Shown: piece by piece, positions 8,396 to 17,230 of the stretch | Position numbering within the stretch: position 1 is the stretch's first letter | Layout: each line of letters begins with the position of its first letter | Assembly (NCBI RefSeq): GCF_026410195.1 | Contig: NZ_JAPMLM010000055.1 | Location: 420,513 to 484,512 of the forward strand | DNA from: Xanthomarina sp. F2636L | GTDB taxonomy: Bacteria; Bacteroidota; Bacteroidia; Flavobacteriales; Flavobacteriaceae | Length of the DNA stretch: 64,000 nt | Direction of reading: 5' to 3' | Notes under the pieces: generated by a model | Told to the model about the DNA's origin: nothing | The model's input: the letters and a program-made list of their open reading frames with translations, nothing else | Database searches by the model: none | Made by a program: the position numbers and the translations under genes

Positions 8396-9535
8396 TTATT
8401 GTAATACCTTTTTCATGACTTGAGATTTAGCTACTGTTTCTTGCCACTCTGCTTCAGGGTTAGAGTCTTTTGTGATTCCTCCTCCTATATAAATAAGGGC
8501 CGTATCATCTAAAATTTGCATACAACGCAGATTTACAAATAAGTTTGAAACTTTTTTTACAGACCCGTAGGCATTATTTTCAACATTACGCCTATTGGTG
8601 TTTCTAATGGTTTTCTCTAGTAAATTTAATTCACCTAAAAAGCCCGTGTAAAATTCCCTATTGTAGTTTTCATTTTTTAAAATAAATTGTTTTGCTTCTT
8701 CTTTTGGCATCCCGCAAACTGCAGGTGTTGGATGCAACTTGTTAAGTAAATCTTTAAAACTAGAGGATTTAAAATTTAAAATTCCAGAAATATTGGTCTG
8801 TAAATGAAGTAAATTACCAGCTTTTATTGTTTTAACCTCAGAAACACGAACATTTTCCGTTGCCTCTTCCAAACTCTGTAAAATAAAATCTGTAACAAAT
8901 TGTTGCTCCTCTTTTTCTTTATTTTGCCAAAGCACATCATCTGTACCTTCAAATTTTTGCGTTCCAGCCAATGCCATGGTTTTAAATCTAGAACCTTCTG
9001 TGCTAATTAAACTTTCTGGAGTAGCACCAAGCCACAAACCTATCTCTGGATGATACCAACAATACACAAAAGCCGTCGGGTAATTATGAAGTAAACTTTT
9101 AAACGTATCTAAAGGATCTACCTCTGGAAGCTTAACAGGTTCGCACCTAGATAAAACTACTTTTTGAAATTGATTTTCATTTATACCTTCAATGCCTTTT
9201 TGAACTAATTCTATATGAAACTCTTTATCAGATTTAGTTATTGAAGACATTTTTTGAACACTCTCTACCCCACCATTTTTATTCCTTAGGCTTGATTTGA
9301 AAGAACTACAAACAAAAGAAAGAGATTCTTCAACGGGAATTAAAACAGACAGTTTAGTTGCATCAAAAGGTGCAAATACAAAACCTTTTTCCGAATAATC
9401 TTTCGCAATATGAAGTTGATCTGTTTTCTGATGCAGCGCTTTTACCTCCACTTCTTTAGGTTTTCTATAAACCACAAATGGTAATTGATTGTTGAACTGC
9501 TGTTGAATATTTTTAAAAAAATCTTCAGAAGTCAT
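8396..9535 (-). CDS. menF: Isochorismate synthase
   Basis: This 379-residue chorismate-binding enzyme converts chorismate to isochorismate for MenD. It shows the family's GATPESLI, the KTMALAGTQ segment, the HPTPAVCGMPKEEA motif with the metal and substrate ligands, and the C-terminal YIGGGITKDSNPEAEWQE. I set the start at the ATG at 9535, which overlaps the menI stop by one base (TAATG); an upstream frame extension to 9574 would overlap menI by 40 bp and adds residues not needed for the fold. Because it is coupled to menI and followed by menD, it serves menaquinone rather than a siderophore. Confidence 0.94.
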   Translation of the reverse strand: MTSEDFFKNIQQQFNNQLPFVVYRKPKEVEVKALHQKTDQLHIAKDYSEKGFVFAPFDATKLSVLIPVEESLSFVCSSFKSSLRNKNGGVESVQKMSSITKSDKEFHIELVQKGIEGINENQFQKVVLSRCEPVKLPEVDPLDTFKSLLHNYPTAFVYCWYHPEIGLWLGATPESLISTEGSRFKTMALAGTQKFEGTDDVLWQNKEKEEQQFVTDFILQSLEEATENVRVSEVKTIKAGNLLHLQTNISGILNFKSSSFKDLLNKLHPTPAVCGMPKEEAKQFILKNENYNREFYTGFLGELNLLEKTIRNTNRRNVENNAYGSVKKVSNLFVNLRCMQILDDTALIYIGGGITKDSNPEAEWQETVAKSQVMKKVLQ

Positions 9536-9960
9536 TATTTCTTTTTTGGAAGTGAAATGGTTGATAGTCTGCAAATAGATATCAAATTATCATCATCGTC
9601 CGTAACTCTAATATCTATTAATTGTGTGGTTCTACCTTTGTGTAAAAAAGTCGCTCTAGCATAAACATAGCCTTCTGTCACACTTTTTAAATGGTTGGCA
9701 GTAATTTCCAAACCACGCACAAATTTATTTTCTATATCGATAAAGAGATGAGATGCAAAACTTCCAACACTTTCGGCCAAAGCTGCTGTTGCACCTCCAT
9801 GTAAAACACCATCTGGTTGATAAACTCTGGAGTCAACAGGCATTCTGGCTACTAAGAAATCAGCACCATAATCGACCATTTCAATATTTAAAGTTTCCAT
9901 TAAGGTATTTTTACTGGCAGCATTTGCTTTTGCAAGCACACTTTCTTTAGATAATTGCAT
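9535..9960 (-). CDS. menI: PaaI/YdiI-type hotdog thioesterase, probable DHNA-CoA thioesterase
   Basis: The 141-residue hotdog-fold protein contains GVLHGGATAALAESVGS, which matches the catalytic segment of E. coli YdiI (MenI) with its active-site Glu. MenI releases 1,4-dihydroxy-2-naphthoate from its CoA ester, between MenB and MenA. Its place as first gene of the menI-menF-menD operon supports this role strongly. I choose the ATG at 9960; the frame extends further upstream to 10041, but that would run into the divergent hydrolase gene and adds a hydrophobic stretch untypical of the family. Confidence 0.88.
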   Translation of the reverse strand: MQLSKESVLAKANAASKNTLMETLNIEMVDYGADFLVARMPVDSRVYQPDGVLHGGATAALAESVGSFASHLFIDIENKFVRGLEITANHLKSVTEGYVYARATFLHKGRTTQLIDIRVTDDDDNLISICRLSTISLPKKK

Positions 9961-10000
9961 AGAAAATTGTATTTTTAATATCGAATTGTAAAAGTACAAA

Positions 10001-10636
10001 ATGAATTTAGAAGAAAGAGAAATATCATACACAACTACCAATAGCTATTCCACATTAAACAGCTTAACTTCTAAAACTAAAAATGTTTGGTTTGTTTGTC
10101 ATGGGATGGGATTTTTAAGTCGTTATTTTTTAAGATATTTTACGGGTTTAAATTCAGATGAAAATTACATCATTGCACCACAAGCCCAAAGCAAATATTA
10201 TTTACCTCCTAAACAAAAACATGTTGGAGCTAGTTGGTTGACTAAGGAAAATACGCTTAAGGAAACAGAAAATGTTATGACTTATTTTGATGCTGTATTT
10301 GAAGCTGAAAATATTCCAAAAGATAAAAATCTAATAGTTTTAGGCTATTCTCAAGGTGTGAGTGTCGCATTGAGATATGTCGCAAAAAAGAAATTGAATT
10401 GCAAGCAATTGATTATGCATTCTGGAGGAATCCCAATAGAATTAGAACCTCAAAATTTCGAGTTTTTAAACGCTAAAGTTTCTATGATTTATGGCACAGA
10501 AGATCCATATCTAGATGAAAAACGCATGGAACAAGAAACAAAAAGAGGCAAGAAACTGTTTGGAAAGAACTTAAATATTATTTCTTTTGAAGGAAAACAT
10601 GAAGTGAATATTGAGCTTATCAAGGTTTTAGTTTAA
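10001..10636 (+). CDS. Alpha/beta-hydrolase (phospholipase/carboxylesterase-like)
   Basis: The 211-residue serine hydrolase has the nucleophile elbow GYSQGV, a following Asp in YGTEDPYLDE and a terminal His in EGKHEVN, which form a complete Ser-Asp-His triad. It is most like the small carboxylesterase/phospholipase group. It is divergent from menI with only 40 bp between start codons. MenH, the pathway's SHCHC synthase, also has this fold, so it could fill that step, but the motif context is not diagnostic. The next gene follows by 4 bases and is co-transcribed. Confidence 0.82.
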   Translation: MNLEEREISYTTTNSYSTLNSLTSKTKNVWFVCHGMGFLSRYFLRYFTGLNSDENYIIAPQAQSKYYLPPKQKHVGASWLTKENTLKETENVMTYFDAVFEAENIPKDKNLIVLGYSQGVSVALRYVAKKKLNCKQLIMHSGGIPIELEPQNFEFLNAKVSMIYGTEDPYLDEKRMEQETKRGKKLFGKNLNIISFEGKHEVNIELIKVLV

Positions 10637-10640
10637 AAAC

Positions 10641-11216
10641 ATGAACATACCTTTTTTAGAAAATAGCCATGTAAAACTCTCTTTACTAGATTTAAGTAAT
10701 TACACGCATTTACAAGATATTGCAGCTGAAAATGATTTAATTTTCTACTCTCCTAGCGATATTTCTACTTTAGAAAAATTTAAAGAGTATGTTCAAGTTG
10801 CTGTAGATGGCTATTATCATAAAACCATCATACCGTTTATTATTTACGATAAAACTAAACAAGCTTATGCTGGAAGCACACGTTTTGGACTAATAAATTG
10901 GGAAAATAAAACCTTACATATTGGCTGGACTTGGTTAGGAAGAGATTTTCATGGTACAGGTTTAAATAAACAAATCAAATTTTTAATGCTTCAATATGCT
11001 TTTGAAACTTTAGAGTTTGAAAAAGTTGAATTTAGAATAGACGAGCGAAACGTGCAGTCTAGAAAAGCTGTTGAAAAAATTGGAGCCAGCTTAGAAGGGA
11101 TTTTAAGAAAAGACACCTTAATGCAAGATGGATATAGAAGAAATACGTGTTGCTATGGCATTTTAAAAGAGGAATGGCCAGATATAAAAACAAATATTTT
11201 TTCTAAGACTTTTTAA
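10641..11216 (+). CDS. GNAT family N-acetyltransferase, RimJ/RimL-like
   Basis: The 191-residue protein has the acetyl-CoA-binding fold of the RimJ/RimL branch: an early HLQDIAAENDLI helix, the strand TLHIGWTWLGRDFHGTG (the pyrophosphate-binding turn), EKVEFRIDERNVQSRKAVEKIGA and a closing YGILKEEWPD. These segments are typical of GNAT enzymes that acetylate protein N-termini or small amines. The substrate cannot be told. It starts 4 bases after the hydrolase stop, so the two form an operon. Confidence 0.88.
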   Translation: MNIPFLENSHVKLSLLDLSNYTHLQDIAAENDLIFYSPSDISTLEKFKEYVQVAVDGYYHKTIIPFIIYDKTKQAYAGSTRFGLINWENKTLHIGWTWLGRDFHGTGLNKQIKFLMLQYAFETLEFEKVEFRIDERNVQSRKAVEKIGASLEGILRKDTLMQDGYRRNTCCYGILKEEWPDIKTNIFSKTF

Positions 11217-11289
11217 GGAAATCCAAACAATAGAGACTTACGTACAAGAGACGCTGAAAAAAGTAAAACTTTATATAAACTTTTGTGAA

Positions 11290-12051
11290 TTATAGCGTTT
11301 TTCTAATCCCAATAAAGACAAAAATCATGACAGAATATAGTATAAAAAACGGTATGATATAATCTTTAAAACCTGAAACTAACATGATGCTAATTACTAA
11401 TAATTGGAATCCAAGACCAAAAGTGGATACTAATGTCATCAACCAATTTGGAAAGTTTTTGCTTTTGGCAGCACTTCTATCTAGCCTATAAATTATTTTA
11501 TCAAATCCTCCGTAAAGAATTTTATACAGACCAAAAAGGATGTTTACATGCTTTTGTTTTTCTCCAGGTAAAGCAATTGGAACTTCATTTTCAAAAACAC
11601 GACTAGTAGTGTCTCCATTATGTCTATTTCTTAAAATAGTATAATAATAATTATATAAAGTACCTTGAAGTTGAATTCCTAGGAAAGCCAGAATACAGCT
11701 AAATAAATTAGAATCTGTAATGTGCCAAATTGCTAGAAAAATAAGTAGATTTAATAGGATATCTGCAACAGAATCAAAATAACGCCCTGTATATGAAGGT
11801 GTTTTTTTTATTCGTGCCAATTCTCCGTCTGCTGCATCTAAAACTGATTTCAGAATTAAGAAGAATCCAGCTGCCAAAAATTGATTGTTCAAAATGCATA
11901 TAATTCCAATAATCCCTGAAACAATAAAAGAAACTGTTACATGAATAGGTGTTAACGAGGTGTTTTTAATAGAAGTTGCTAGAATTCTGGCAGGAATTCT
12001 ACCATAATCTGAAAGATCTATAAACTTGTGCTCCTTGGGTAATTTAGACAT
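11290..12051 (-). CDS. CDP-alcohol phosphatidyltransferase family membrane protein
   Basis: The 253-residue integral membrane protein contains the full signature of the family: D-x2-D-G-x2-A-R-x8-G-x3-D-x3-D, starting DAADGELAR near residue 92 and ending YFDSVAD. The Asp residues bind the metals and the CDP-alcohol. About six membrane helices follow the family pattern. Members transfer a phosphatidyl or similar group from a CDP-alcohol to an acceptor alcohol, making phospholipids. The acceptor is not identifiable; the length suggests neither plain PgsA nor PssA. It converges on the GNAT gene and has no partner on its strand. Confidence 0.9.
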   Translation of the reverse strand: MSKLPKEHKFIDLSDYGRIPARILATSIKNTSLTPIHVTVSFIVSGIIGIICILNNQFLAAGFFLILKSVLDAADGELARIKKTPSYTGRYFDSVADILLNLLIFLAIWHITDSNLFSCILAFLGIQLQGTLYNYYYTILRNRHNGDTTSRVFENEVPIALPGEKQKHVNILFGLYKILYGGFDKIIYRLDRSAAKSKNFPNWLMTLVSTFGLGFQLLVISIMLVSGFKDYIIPFFILYSVMIFVFIGIRKTL

Positions 12052-12227
12052 TTATGGCTTTTTCTAATCAGCATTTCTTAATGTCTTAGTTCCCTAAACA
12101 TCAATTGCATTCTAATAAGTTGCAAAGATAAGACTTATAAGAGAATCTCTTTTTTTCTATTTAGAAAAAGAGTTTAAAAAAATTTCAGAATTTATAATGG
12201 TCTAAAAATTTAAATCTTATTCAAATA

Positions 12228-13175
12228 CTAATTAATCAGATTCTCAATTATTGTTTTAGTAGGCAAAATAGCATGGGTATGCTCAATACTTGGTCCTGCA
12301 ACCCAAACCGTTTTGTAAGTTGCTTGAGTAGCTGCTTTGGTAGTGGCGTTCATTCCTATTGAAAAACGAATCATTTTCACCCATTTTTTAAGTTTTTTAT
12401 TTTTATTTAAAATAGATTCTAGCTTAGATTCTTTTGTTCCAATTTTTTGAACATATGGCGTATTGATAACCGTACAAGGCGTTCCAGAAATACGTTGCGT
12501 CATAACAATATCTTTGGCGCCATAATCTACACAAGCTTGCTTATATTCGTCTGTAACTCCTGCTTCGATAGAGGCAATAAACGGACTTCCAACAGAAACC
12601 CCAGCTGCTCCATAACTAAGCATTTTATCAATATCTGCTTTACAGCCAACACCACCTGCAGAAATAACTGGAATAGAAATGTTTTTAGTTAATAGCTCTA
12701 TTAATTCTTGAGGTGAAAGATCCCCTCTATGGCCACCTGCTTGGTTATTGACACATATGGCAGCATCCGCTCCTAAACTTTCTACTTTTTTGGCAAACTT
12801 TAAATCGGTAACATCGCAAAAAACTTTAATTCCAACAGCATGCGCTTGATTGATGGTTTCTTCTGGACTTCCTAAAGAAGTAATAATAAAGTCACACCCT
12901 TCCTCGCATAATACACGAAGTTGCTCTTTGTATTTTAAATTGGATTTATTTACAATTAAATTATACCCAAAAGATCCACCTTCTACTTTTGCAGCTTTTA
13001 ATTCTTTTATAGAGGCTCTCAAATCGTCTAAGGTTCTATAATTTAAAGCTGGAATACAACCGGCAATTCCACCTTTCATGGCTTCAATAACCATTGCTGT
13101 ATTAGAAACTAAAAACATGGGAGCTTGAATAATTGGATGTGTTATGTTTAAGAGTTGGGTAAGTTGCGTTTGCAT
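12228..13175 (-). CDS. Nitronate monooxygenase family flavoprotein (copy 1)
   Basis: The 315-residue TIM-barrel FMN protein opens with HPIIQAPMFLVSNTAMV and carries the family's CVNNQAGGHRGD segment, with a catalytic-type His, and the FMN phosphate loop VISAGGVGCKADIDKMLSYGAAGVSVGSPF (only partly quoted in the family literature). The family oxidises alkyl nitronates, but many members are annotated only by similarity and FabK-like enoyl reductases share the fold. A second, clearly divergent copy lies at 28349-29326. The promoter region carries a 16-base palindrome, so this gene is likely regulated. Confidence 0.88.
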   Translation of the reverse strand: MQTQLTQLLNITHPIIQAPMFLVSNTAMVIEAMKGGIAGCIPALNYRTLDDLRASIKELKAAKVEGGSFGYNLIVNKSNLKYKEQLRVLCEEGCDFIITSLGSPEETINQAHAVGIKVFCDVTDLKFAKKVESLGADAAICVNNQAGGHRGDLSPQELIELLTKNISIPVISAGGVGCKADIDKMLSYGAAGVSVGSPFIASIEAGVTDEYKQACVDYGAKDIVMTQRISGTPCTVINTPYVQKIGTKESKLESILNKNKKLKKWVKMIRFSIGMNATTKAATQATYKTVWVAGPSIEHTHAILPTKTIIENLIN

Positions 13176-13234
13176 GTGTTTTTATTTATTTAAAAAGAAC
13201 CTTCTAAGTTTTAAAACCTAGTAAATTTAGATTA

Positions 13235-13267
13235 CAAATATAAATCAATTTATTATGCATGCATAAT
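13235..13267 (-). promoter_or_regulatory. Promoter with a 16-bp palindromic operator for the nitronate monooxygenase gene
   Basis: The minus strand shows TATATTTG at 13235-13242, a match to the -7 consensus 60 bases before the ATG. Where the -33 element is expected there is instead the perfect palindrome ATTATGCATGCATAAT (13252-13267). A palindrome on the -33 position is what a repressor or MarR-type operator would look like; no regulator gene is adjacent. Confidence 0.5.
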
Positions 13268-13312
13268 TTATTTATACGAATGCCTTTTCATAAATATCTT
13301 TTTAAAAAAGTT

Positions 13313-14848
13313 TTAATTCTTGATTTTTCTAGGGACTTTTTCTTTGTTTTCGGAAAGTGAATAAATAGTCCATGCCATTATAACGGCATTTTTAATTACG
13401 TCCTGTTCTGGCACATATTCCAACAAATCCATTTCTGAATGATGTGTTACCGAATTATAATCCAAAGGATCCTGAATAAACTGAAAAGCTGGAATATTGT
13501 AATGATCAAAGGTTTCATGATCTGTAGACAAAGTATTTTCAATAGTTAAAATACCTTCAGTAATATCTGATATAGAAGAAAACACCTCTTTAAACACAGG
13601 TTTTGCCAAAGCATTATCTTGAAGATACAAGCCTCTTATAGCTCCTGCTCCATTATCTAGATTTAAATAAGCAGACACTTTAGTTGATGCTATATTTGGT
13701 TTCTCACCTAATATCCCATAATGATTTTTAGCAAATGCTGCAGAACCTAAAAAAGCTTGCTCCTCGCCTCCCCAAAGTCCAATTTTAATAGTTCTTTTTG
13801 GTTGATATCCTATAGATTTAAGTATCCTTAAAGCTTCTACTAAAACAATAGAATTTGCTCCATTATCTGTAGCTCCTGTTCCAGCATGCCAAGAATCGAA
13901 ATGAGCTCCAACTAAAATGGTTTCGGACTTTAATTTTTTATCAGTTCCAGTTAATTCAGCAATAACATTCACATTGTTTTCTGGGTTTGAATAAAAGGAA
14001 GTTTCTAAGTTTAAACGAATTTTAGGAATCACATTTAAGTCAATCATTCGTGCCAATCTGCCAAAATGTTCAGGCATAATGGTAAAGTATGGCAAAGGTT
14101 TTAATTGTCCATTCTTATAAAAATAGGTGCCATCTGGATGTAAAACACCTAAATACATGGAACGCGACATTAAAACAGCTAAAGCGCCTTCTTCATCTAA
14201 AAACTTAAGAAAGGCTTCTTCTCTAACATCAGATGTTTCCCAAGATTTAAATAGTTCAGGCAGTGGGGTTTGTTTAACCATTGCTGAATCTAATTGTGCC
14301 ATCTTATTTAAATCGTTTTCATTATACCTCTTAAATAGTGTATCGTTTAAAGATTTTTTAGATGGGATCTTTCCTAATAAAACTATTTTATCTTTTAGTT
14401 TTCCAGAAAACTCTAATTTTAAGGAATCTAATGATTTATTACTTTTTATATGGACCACATCTCCAGTAACAATACCAGGAGTACTTTTTGTCATGGCTAA
14501 AGGGTAAGCTGAAATATGCATATAGTTTGGAGAAACCATTTCCACATGAAAGCTTTCCATACTCCAACCACGACATTCCTCGCAATAAGATTCAAAATGC
14601 ACATTTTGCAAACCTAATGAAGTCATTTTATCAGACATCCAAGTAGCTGCAGCTAAATACTCGTTCGAACCTGTTAAACGTTGTCCATAAACATCTGAGA
14701 GTTCGCCTAGCATAGACATGGCTTGAGAGTTTTTAAAACCTTCGTTCTTAATCTTTTCAAGCATCACCTCTTTAGAAGTCACTTGTGAATATCCATTAAA
14801 TAAAAACCCTACAAAGAATAGGGAAAAGAAAAGAGATTGTAATTTCAT
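13313..14848 (-). CDS. Secreted M28-family zinc aminopeptidase
   Basis: The 511-residue protein has a signal peptide (residues 1-21, ending GYSQ). Residues about 125-270 form an inserted PA-like domain, followed by the catalytic domain with the M28 zinc ligands: VGAHFDSWH (His and Asp), TDNGANSI (bridging Asp), GGEEQAFLGS (the catalytic Glu pair), then LNLDNGAG and a late His in TVTHHSEMD-type context (SVTHHSEMDLLEY). It should cleave N-terminal residues from peptides in the periplasm or outside. It has no T9SS sorting domain. It seems to be a single-gene unit. Confidence 0.92.
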   Translation of the reverse strand: MKLQSLFFSLFFVGFLFNGYSQVTSKEVMLEKIKNEGFKNSQAMSMLGELSDVYGQRLTGSNEYLAAATWMSDKMTSLGLQNVHFESYCEECRGWSMESFHVEMVSPNYMHISAYPLAMTKSTPGIVTGDVVHIKSNKSLDSLKLEFSGKLKDKIVLLGKIPSKKSLNDTLFKRYNENDLNKMAQLDSAMVKQTPLPELFKSWETSDVREEAFLKFLDEEGALAVLMSRSMYLGVLHPDGTYFYKNGQLKPLPYFTIMPEHFGRLARMIDLNVIPKIRLNLETSFYSNPENNVNVIAELTGTDKKLKSETILVGAHFDSWHAGTGATDNGANSIVLVEALRILKSIGYQPKRTIKIGLWGGEEQAFLGSAAFAKNHYGILGEKPNIASTKVSAYLNLDNGAGAIRGLYLQDNALAKPVFKEVFSSISDITEGILTIENTLSTDHETFDHYNIPAFQFIQDPLDYNSVTHHSEMDLLEYVPEQDVIKNAVIMAWTIYSLSENKEKVPRKIKN

Positions 14849-14933
14849 GATTATGACTTTAAAAAATTAAACTCGAATGTAAGAAAGAAAAGAGATATTT
14901 CTATGCGTTACTAGAGAATAATTATTTACAAAA

Positions 14934-14977
14934 AAAAACGCAATCAACCCCGATAATTATCGGGAGATTGCGTTTTT
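14934..14977 (-). terminator. Intrinsic terminator after the BspA-like gene
   Basis: A two-part hairpin: an outer stem of about 12 bp (14934-14945 with 14966-14977) and an inner perfect palindrome cccgataattatcggg (14949-14964). Both ends carry A/T runs, so it can act in both directions. It lies 18 bp past the stop of the minus-strand repeat protein. Confidence 0.85.
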
Positions 14978-14994
14978 CATTGTTTTAGATAACT

Positions 14995-17058
14995 CTATTT
15001 AATAAGAACCTTCTTCTTCAAGGTTCCATGATTAGTTTCAATTTTTAAGAAGTATACTCCTGAATCCAAATTTCTAGTATCAATATAATCTAAATTACCT
15101 TGCAGATTCAATAATTCACGACCCTGATTGTTGTAAAGTTTTGAATTCTCCAATAGTATGTTTGAATTCTTTTTAAGAAAAATACCATCATCAGCAGGAT
15201 TTGGGAATAAAACTACAAAATCGGCAATACTAAATTCTTCGATGGTTAAATTACAAGTACTCGCCATACCACCATCAAAAATACTCCATCCTCTATCATT
15301 AACTAATAAATCTCTACTAACTTGGTCACAAAACTTCACTTCATCGGCTCCCAATAATATATTCTCTATTCCTGAATTCACCCAATTTAATAATAATGCA
15401 TCATAATTTATGGTATCAATATTTGTTAAGGATATAAACGCATCTAAGCTATTAACATTAGAAAAATTCCAATTTTCTAGTGGTTGATTGAACTCATAAG
15501 AGAAATAAAACATTTCCACCATATCATTTACATTAGAAACATCCCAGTTATTTAATGGTTGATTAAAAACTGGAGTAGATCTAAACATACTATTCATATT
15601 AGATACATTGGAAACGTCCCAATTATTTAATGGTTGATTAAATTGACTTGCATTATGAAACATGTCTTCCATTGTAACAACATGAGATACATTCCAATTA
15701 TTGAGAGGTTGGTTGTAATTGAAGGCAAATATGAACATAGAGGACATATTATTTACATTCGAAACATCCCAATCATTAATTTCTTGATTAAAATTATAGG
15801 AGCTTTTAAACATGCCACTCATATTGTTTACATTAGCTACATTCCAATTGTTTAACGGTTGATTAAAATTTTCTGTATAACTAAACATCTCAAACATGTT
15901 GGTAACATTAGATACGTTCCAGTCATCAATATGTTGATTAAAACTTTCTGCATCATAAAACATTCTAGACATGTTAGTAACATTAGATGTGTTCCAGTTG
16001 CCAATTGGTTGATCGAAAACTTTAGCTTCAAAAAACATGTAACTAGTATTTGTCGTGCTAGATAAATCCCAACTACTTAAAGGTTGATTAAATACTGTTG
16101 CTTTCTCAAAGATCCCTTTCATGCTTGTAACATTAGAAACATTCCAAGAATTAATATTTTTATTAAAACTACTTGCTTCAGAGAACATTTCTTCCATATC
16201 TATCAAACTAGTGGTATACCAACCTGCTAATTCCTGATTAAAATTAGATGCTAATTGAAACATAGTTGTCATATCAACAACATTAGAGACATTCCAATCA
16301 TTTATAGCGCTATTGAAACTTGAGGCAATCTTAAACATCGAATTCATATTAGTAACATTTGAAACATCCCAATTATTAAGAGGTTGGTTAAAGTTTTGAG
16401 CACTATAAAACATATTCTTCATATTGGTAACACTACTAGTATTCCACGAATTCAAAGGTTGATTAAATGAAAGTGCATTGTTAAACATACCTTCCATTGT
16501 AGTTACATTTGAAACATTCCAACTATCAAGAGGTTGATTAAATTCTGTAGCTGACCTAAACATTTCAAACATATTAGTTACATTAGAAACATCCCAATTA
16601 TCTAGAGATTCATTTAAATTGGAGCAACCAAGAAACATTCTACTCAAATTAGTTACCTGACTCAAATTTGGACTGTCTTGAGCATTTATATTTAAATTAT
16701 AACAGTCTTTAAATGAATTTGACATTGAAAGCCATACTATATCTCCCCATTGTTCTACACTCATTAATTTATAATTAGAATATAAAACACTGAATTTAGG
16801 AAATTCTCCAGTTATACTTACAGTATAAATACCTGCAATATCATATTCATGATTAATGGAACTAGTGACATTATTAATTACTGTTCCATCACCAAAATCT
16901 ATATTATAATTATAAGTAAAACCACCAGTATCATAAGGATTCAGGATTGTAATATTTAAATCTCCATCATTAACCTCCCAAGTAGTAATAAAAGGCTCTT
17001 GAGCTTGAACAAATGCAGTAAATAAAGTTAAGAATAGGGTTAAGTAAATGTTCTTCAT
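14995..17058 (-). CDS. BspA-like (DUF285) repeat surface protein with T9SS sorting domain
   Basis: The 687-residue protein has a signal peptide (1-20, ending VQAQ), a PKD-like domain (about 25-85, with DFGDGT and YTVSITG), sixteen 25-residue repeats (141-540) of the form MFxxAxxFNQPLxxWDVSNV, a spacer with two Cys, and a C-terminal type A sorting domain that begins VVLFPNPADDG and ends GTLKKKVLIK. The repeats match the DUF285/BspA-like leucine-rich class found in surface adhesins. The sorting domain sends it through the type IX system to the cell surface. The ligand is unknown. It is monocistronic and followed by a strong terminator. Confidence 0.94.
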   Translation of the reverse strand: MKNIYLTLFLTLFTAFVQAQEPFITTWEVNDGDLNITILNPYDTGGFTYNYNIDFGDGTVINNVTSSINHEYDIAGIYTVSITGEFPKFSVLYSNYKLMSVEQWGDIVWLSMSNSFKDCYNLNINAQDSPNLSQVTNLSRMFLGCSNLNESLDNWDVSNVTNMFEMFRSATEFNQPLDSWNVSNVTTMEGMFNNALSFNQPLNSWNTSSVTNMKNMFYSAQNFNQPLNNWDVSNVTNMNSMFKIASSFNSAINDWNVSNVVDMTTMFQLASNFNQELAGWYTTSLIDMEEMFSEASSFNKNINSWNVSNVTSMKGIFEKATVFNQPLSSWDLSSTTNTSYMFFEAKVFDQPIGNWNTSNVTNMSRMFYDAESFNQHIDDWNVSNVTNMFEMFSYTENFNQPLNNWNVANVNNMSGMFKSSYNFNQEINDWDVSNVNNMSSMFIFAFNYNQPLNNWNVSHVVTMEDMFHNASQFNQPLNNWDVSNVSNMNSMFRSTPVFNQPLNNWDVSNVNDMVEMFYFSYEFNQPLENWNFSNVNSLDAFISLTNIDTINYDALLLNWVNSGIENILLGADEVKFCDQVSRDLLVNDRGWSIFDGGMASTCNLTIEEFSIADFVVLFPNPADDGIFLKKNSNILLENSKLYNNQGRELLNLQGNLDYIDTRNLDSGVYFLKIETNHGTLKKKVLIK
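15439..16638 (-). repeat. Sixteen 75-bp coding repeats in the BspA-like gene
   Basis: The region encodes sixteen consecutive units of exactly 25 residues without a gap. The most conserved positions are Met-Phe at the start, Phe-Asn-Gln-Pro-Leu in the middle and Trp-Asx-Val-Ser-Asn-Val at the end. Units 6 and 8 are the most divergent. The DNA copies differ by many silent changes, so the array is not a fresh expansion. Confidence 0.92.
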
Positions 17059-17112
17059 AAGTAGATAGTTAATTTGGAAAAACTAAATATCTATAAAATT
17101 TTAAACATAAAA

Positions 17113-17140
17113 AAACGCAACCAAATAAATGATTGCGTTT
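17113..17140 (-). terminator. Probable terminator after dnaK
   Basis: Arms aaacgcaa (17113-17120) and ttgcgttt (17133-17140) form an 8-bp stem, and the minus strand continues with a T run. It is 90 bp past the dnaK stop; the stretch between holds a second hairpin (17201-17221) and a short repeat-like segment. Confidence 0.65.
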
Positions 17141-17230
17141 GTTATATATGTGTTCAGTCGTATAAGATCCTTCGCCTTAGCTCAGGATAAGCGATACACA
17201 CAATTTTGCTTTACAAAATTGGTTCTCTGC

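Noticed and set aside
8396..9535. Siderophore-type isochorismate synthase (EntC)
   Set aside because: The gene is coupled to menI and followed by menD, with no entB/entE-like genes near.
15439..16638. CRISPR-like regular repeat spacing
   Set aside because: The 75-bp periodicity is an in-frame protein repeat with synonymous differences and no spacers.
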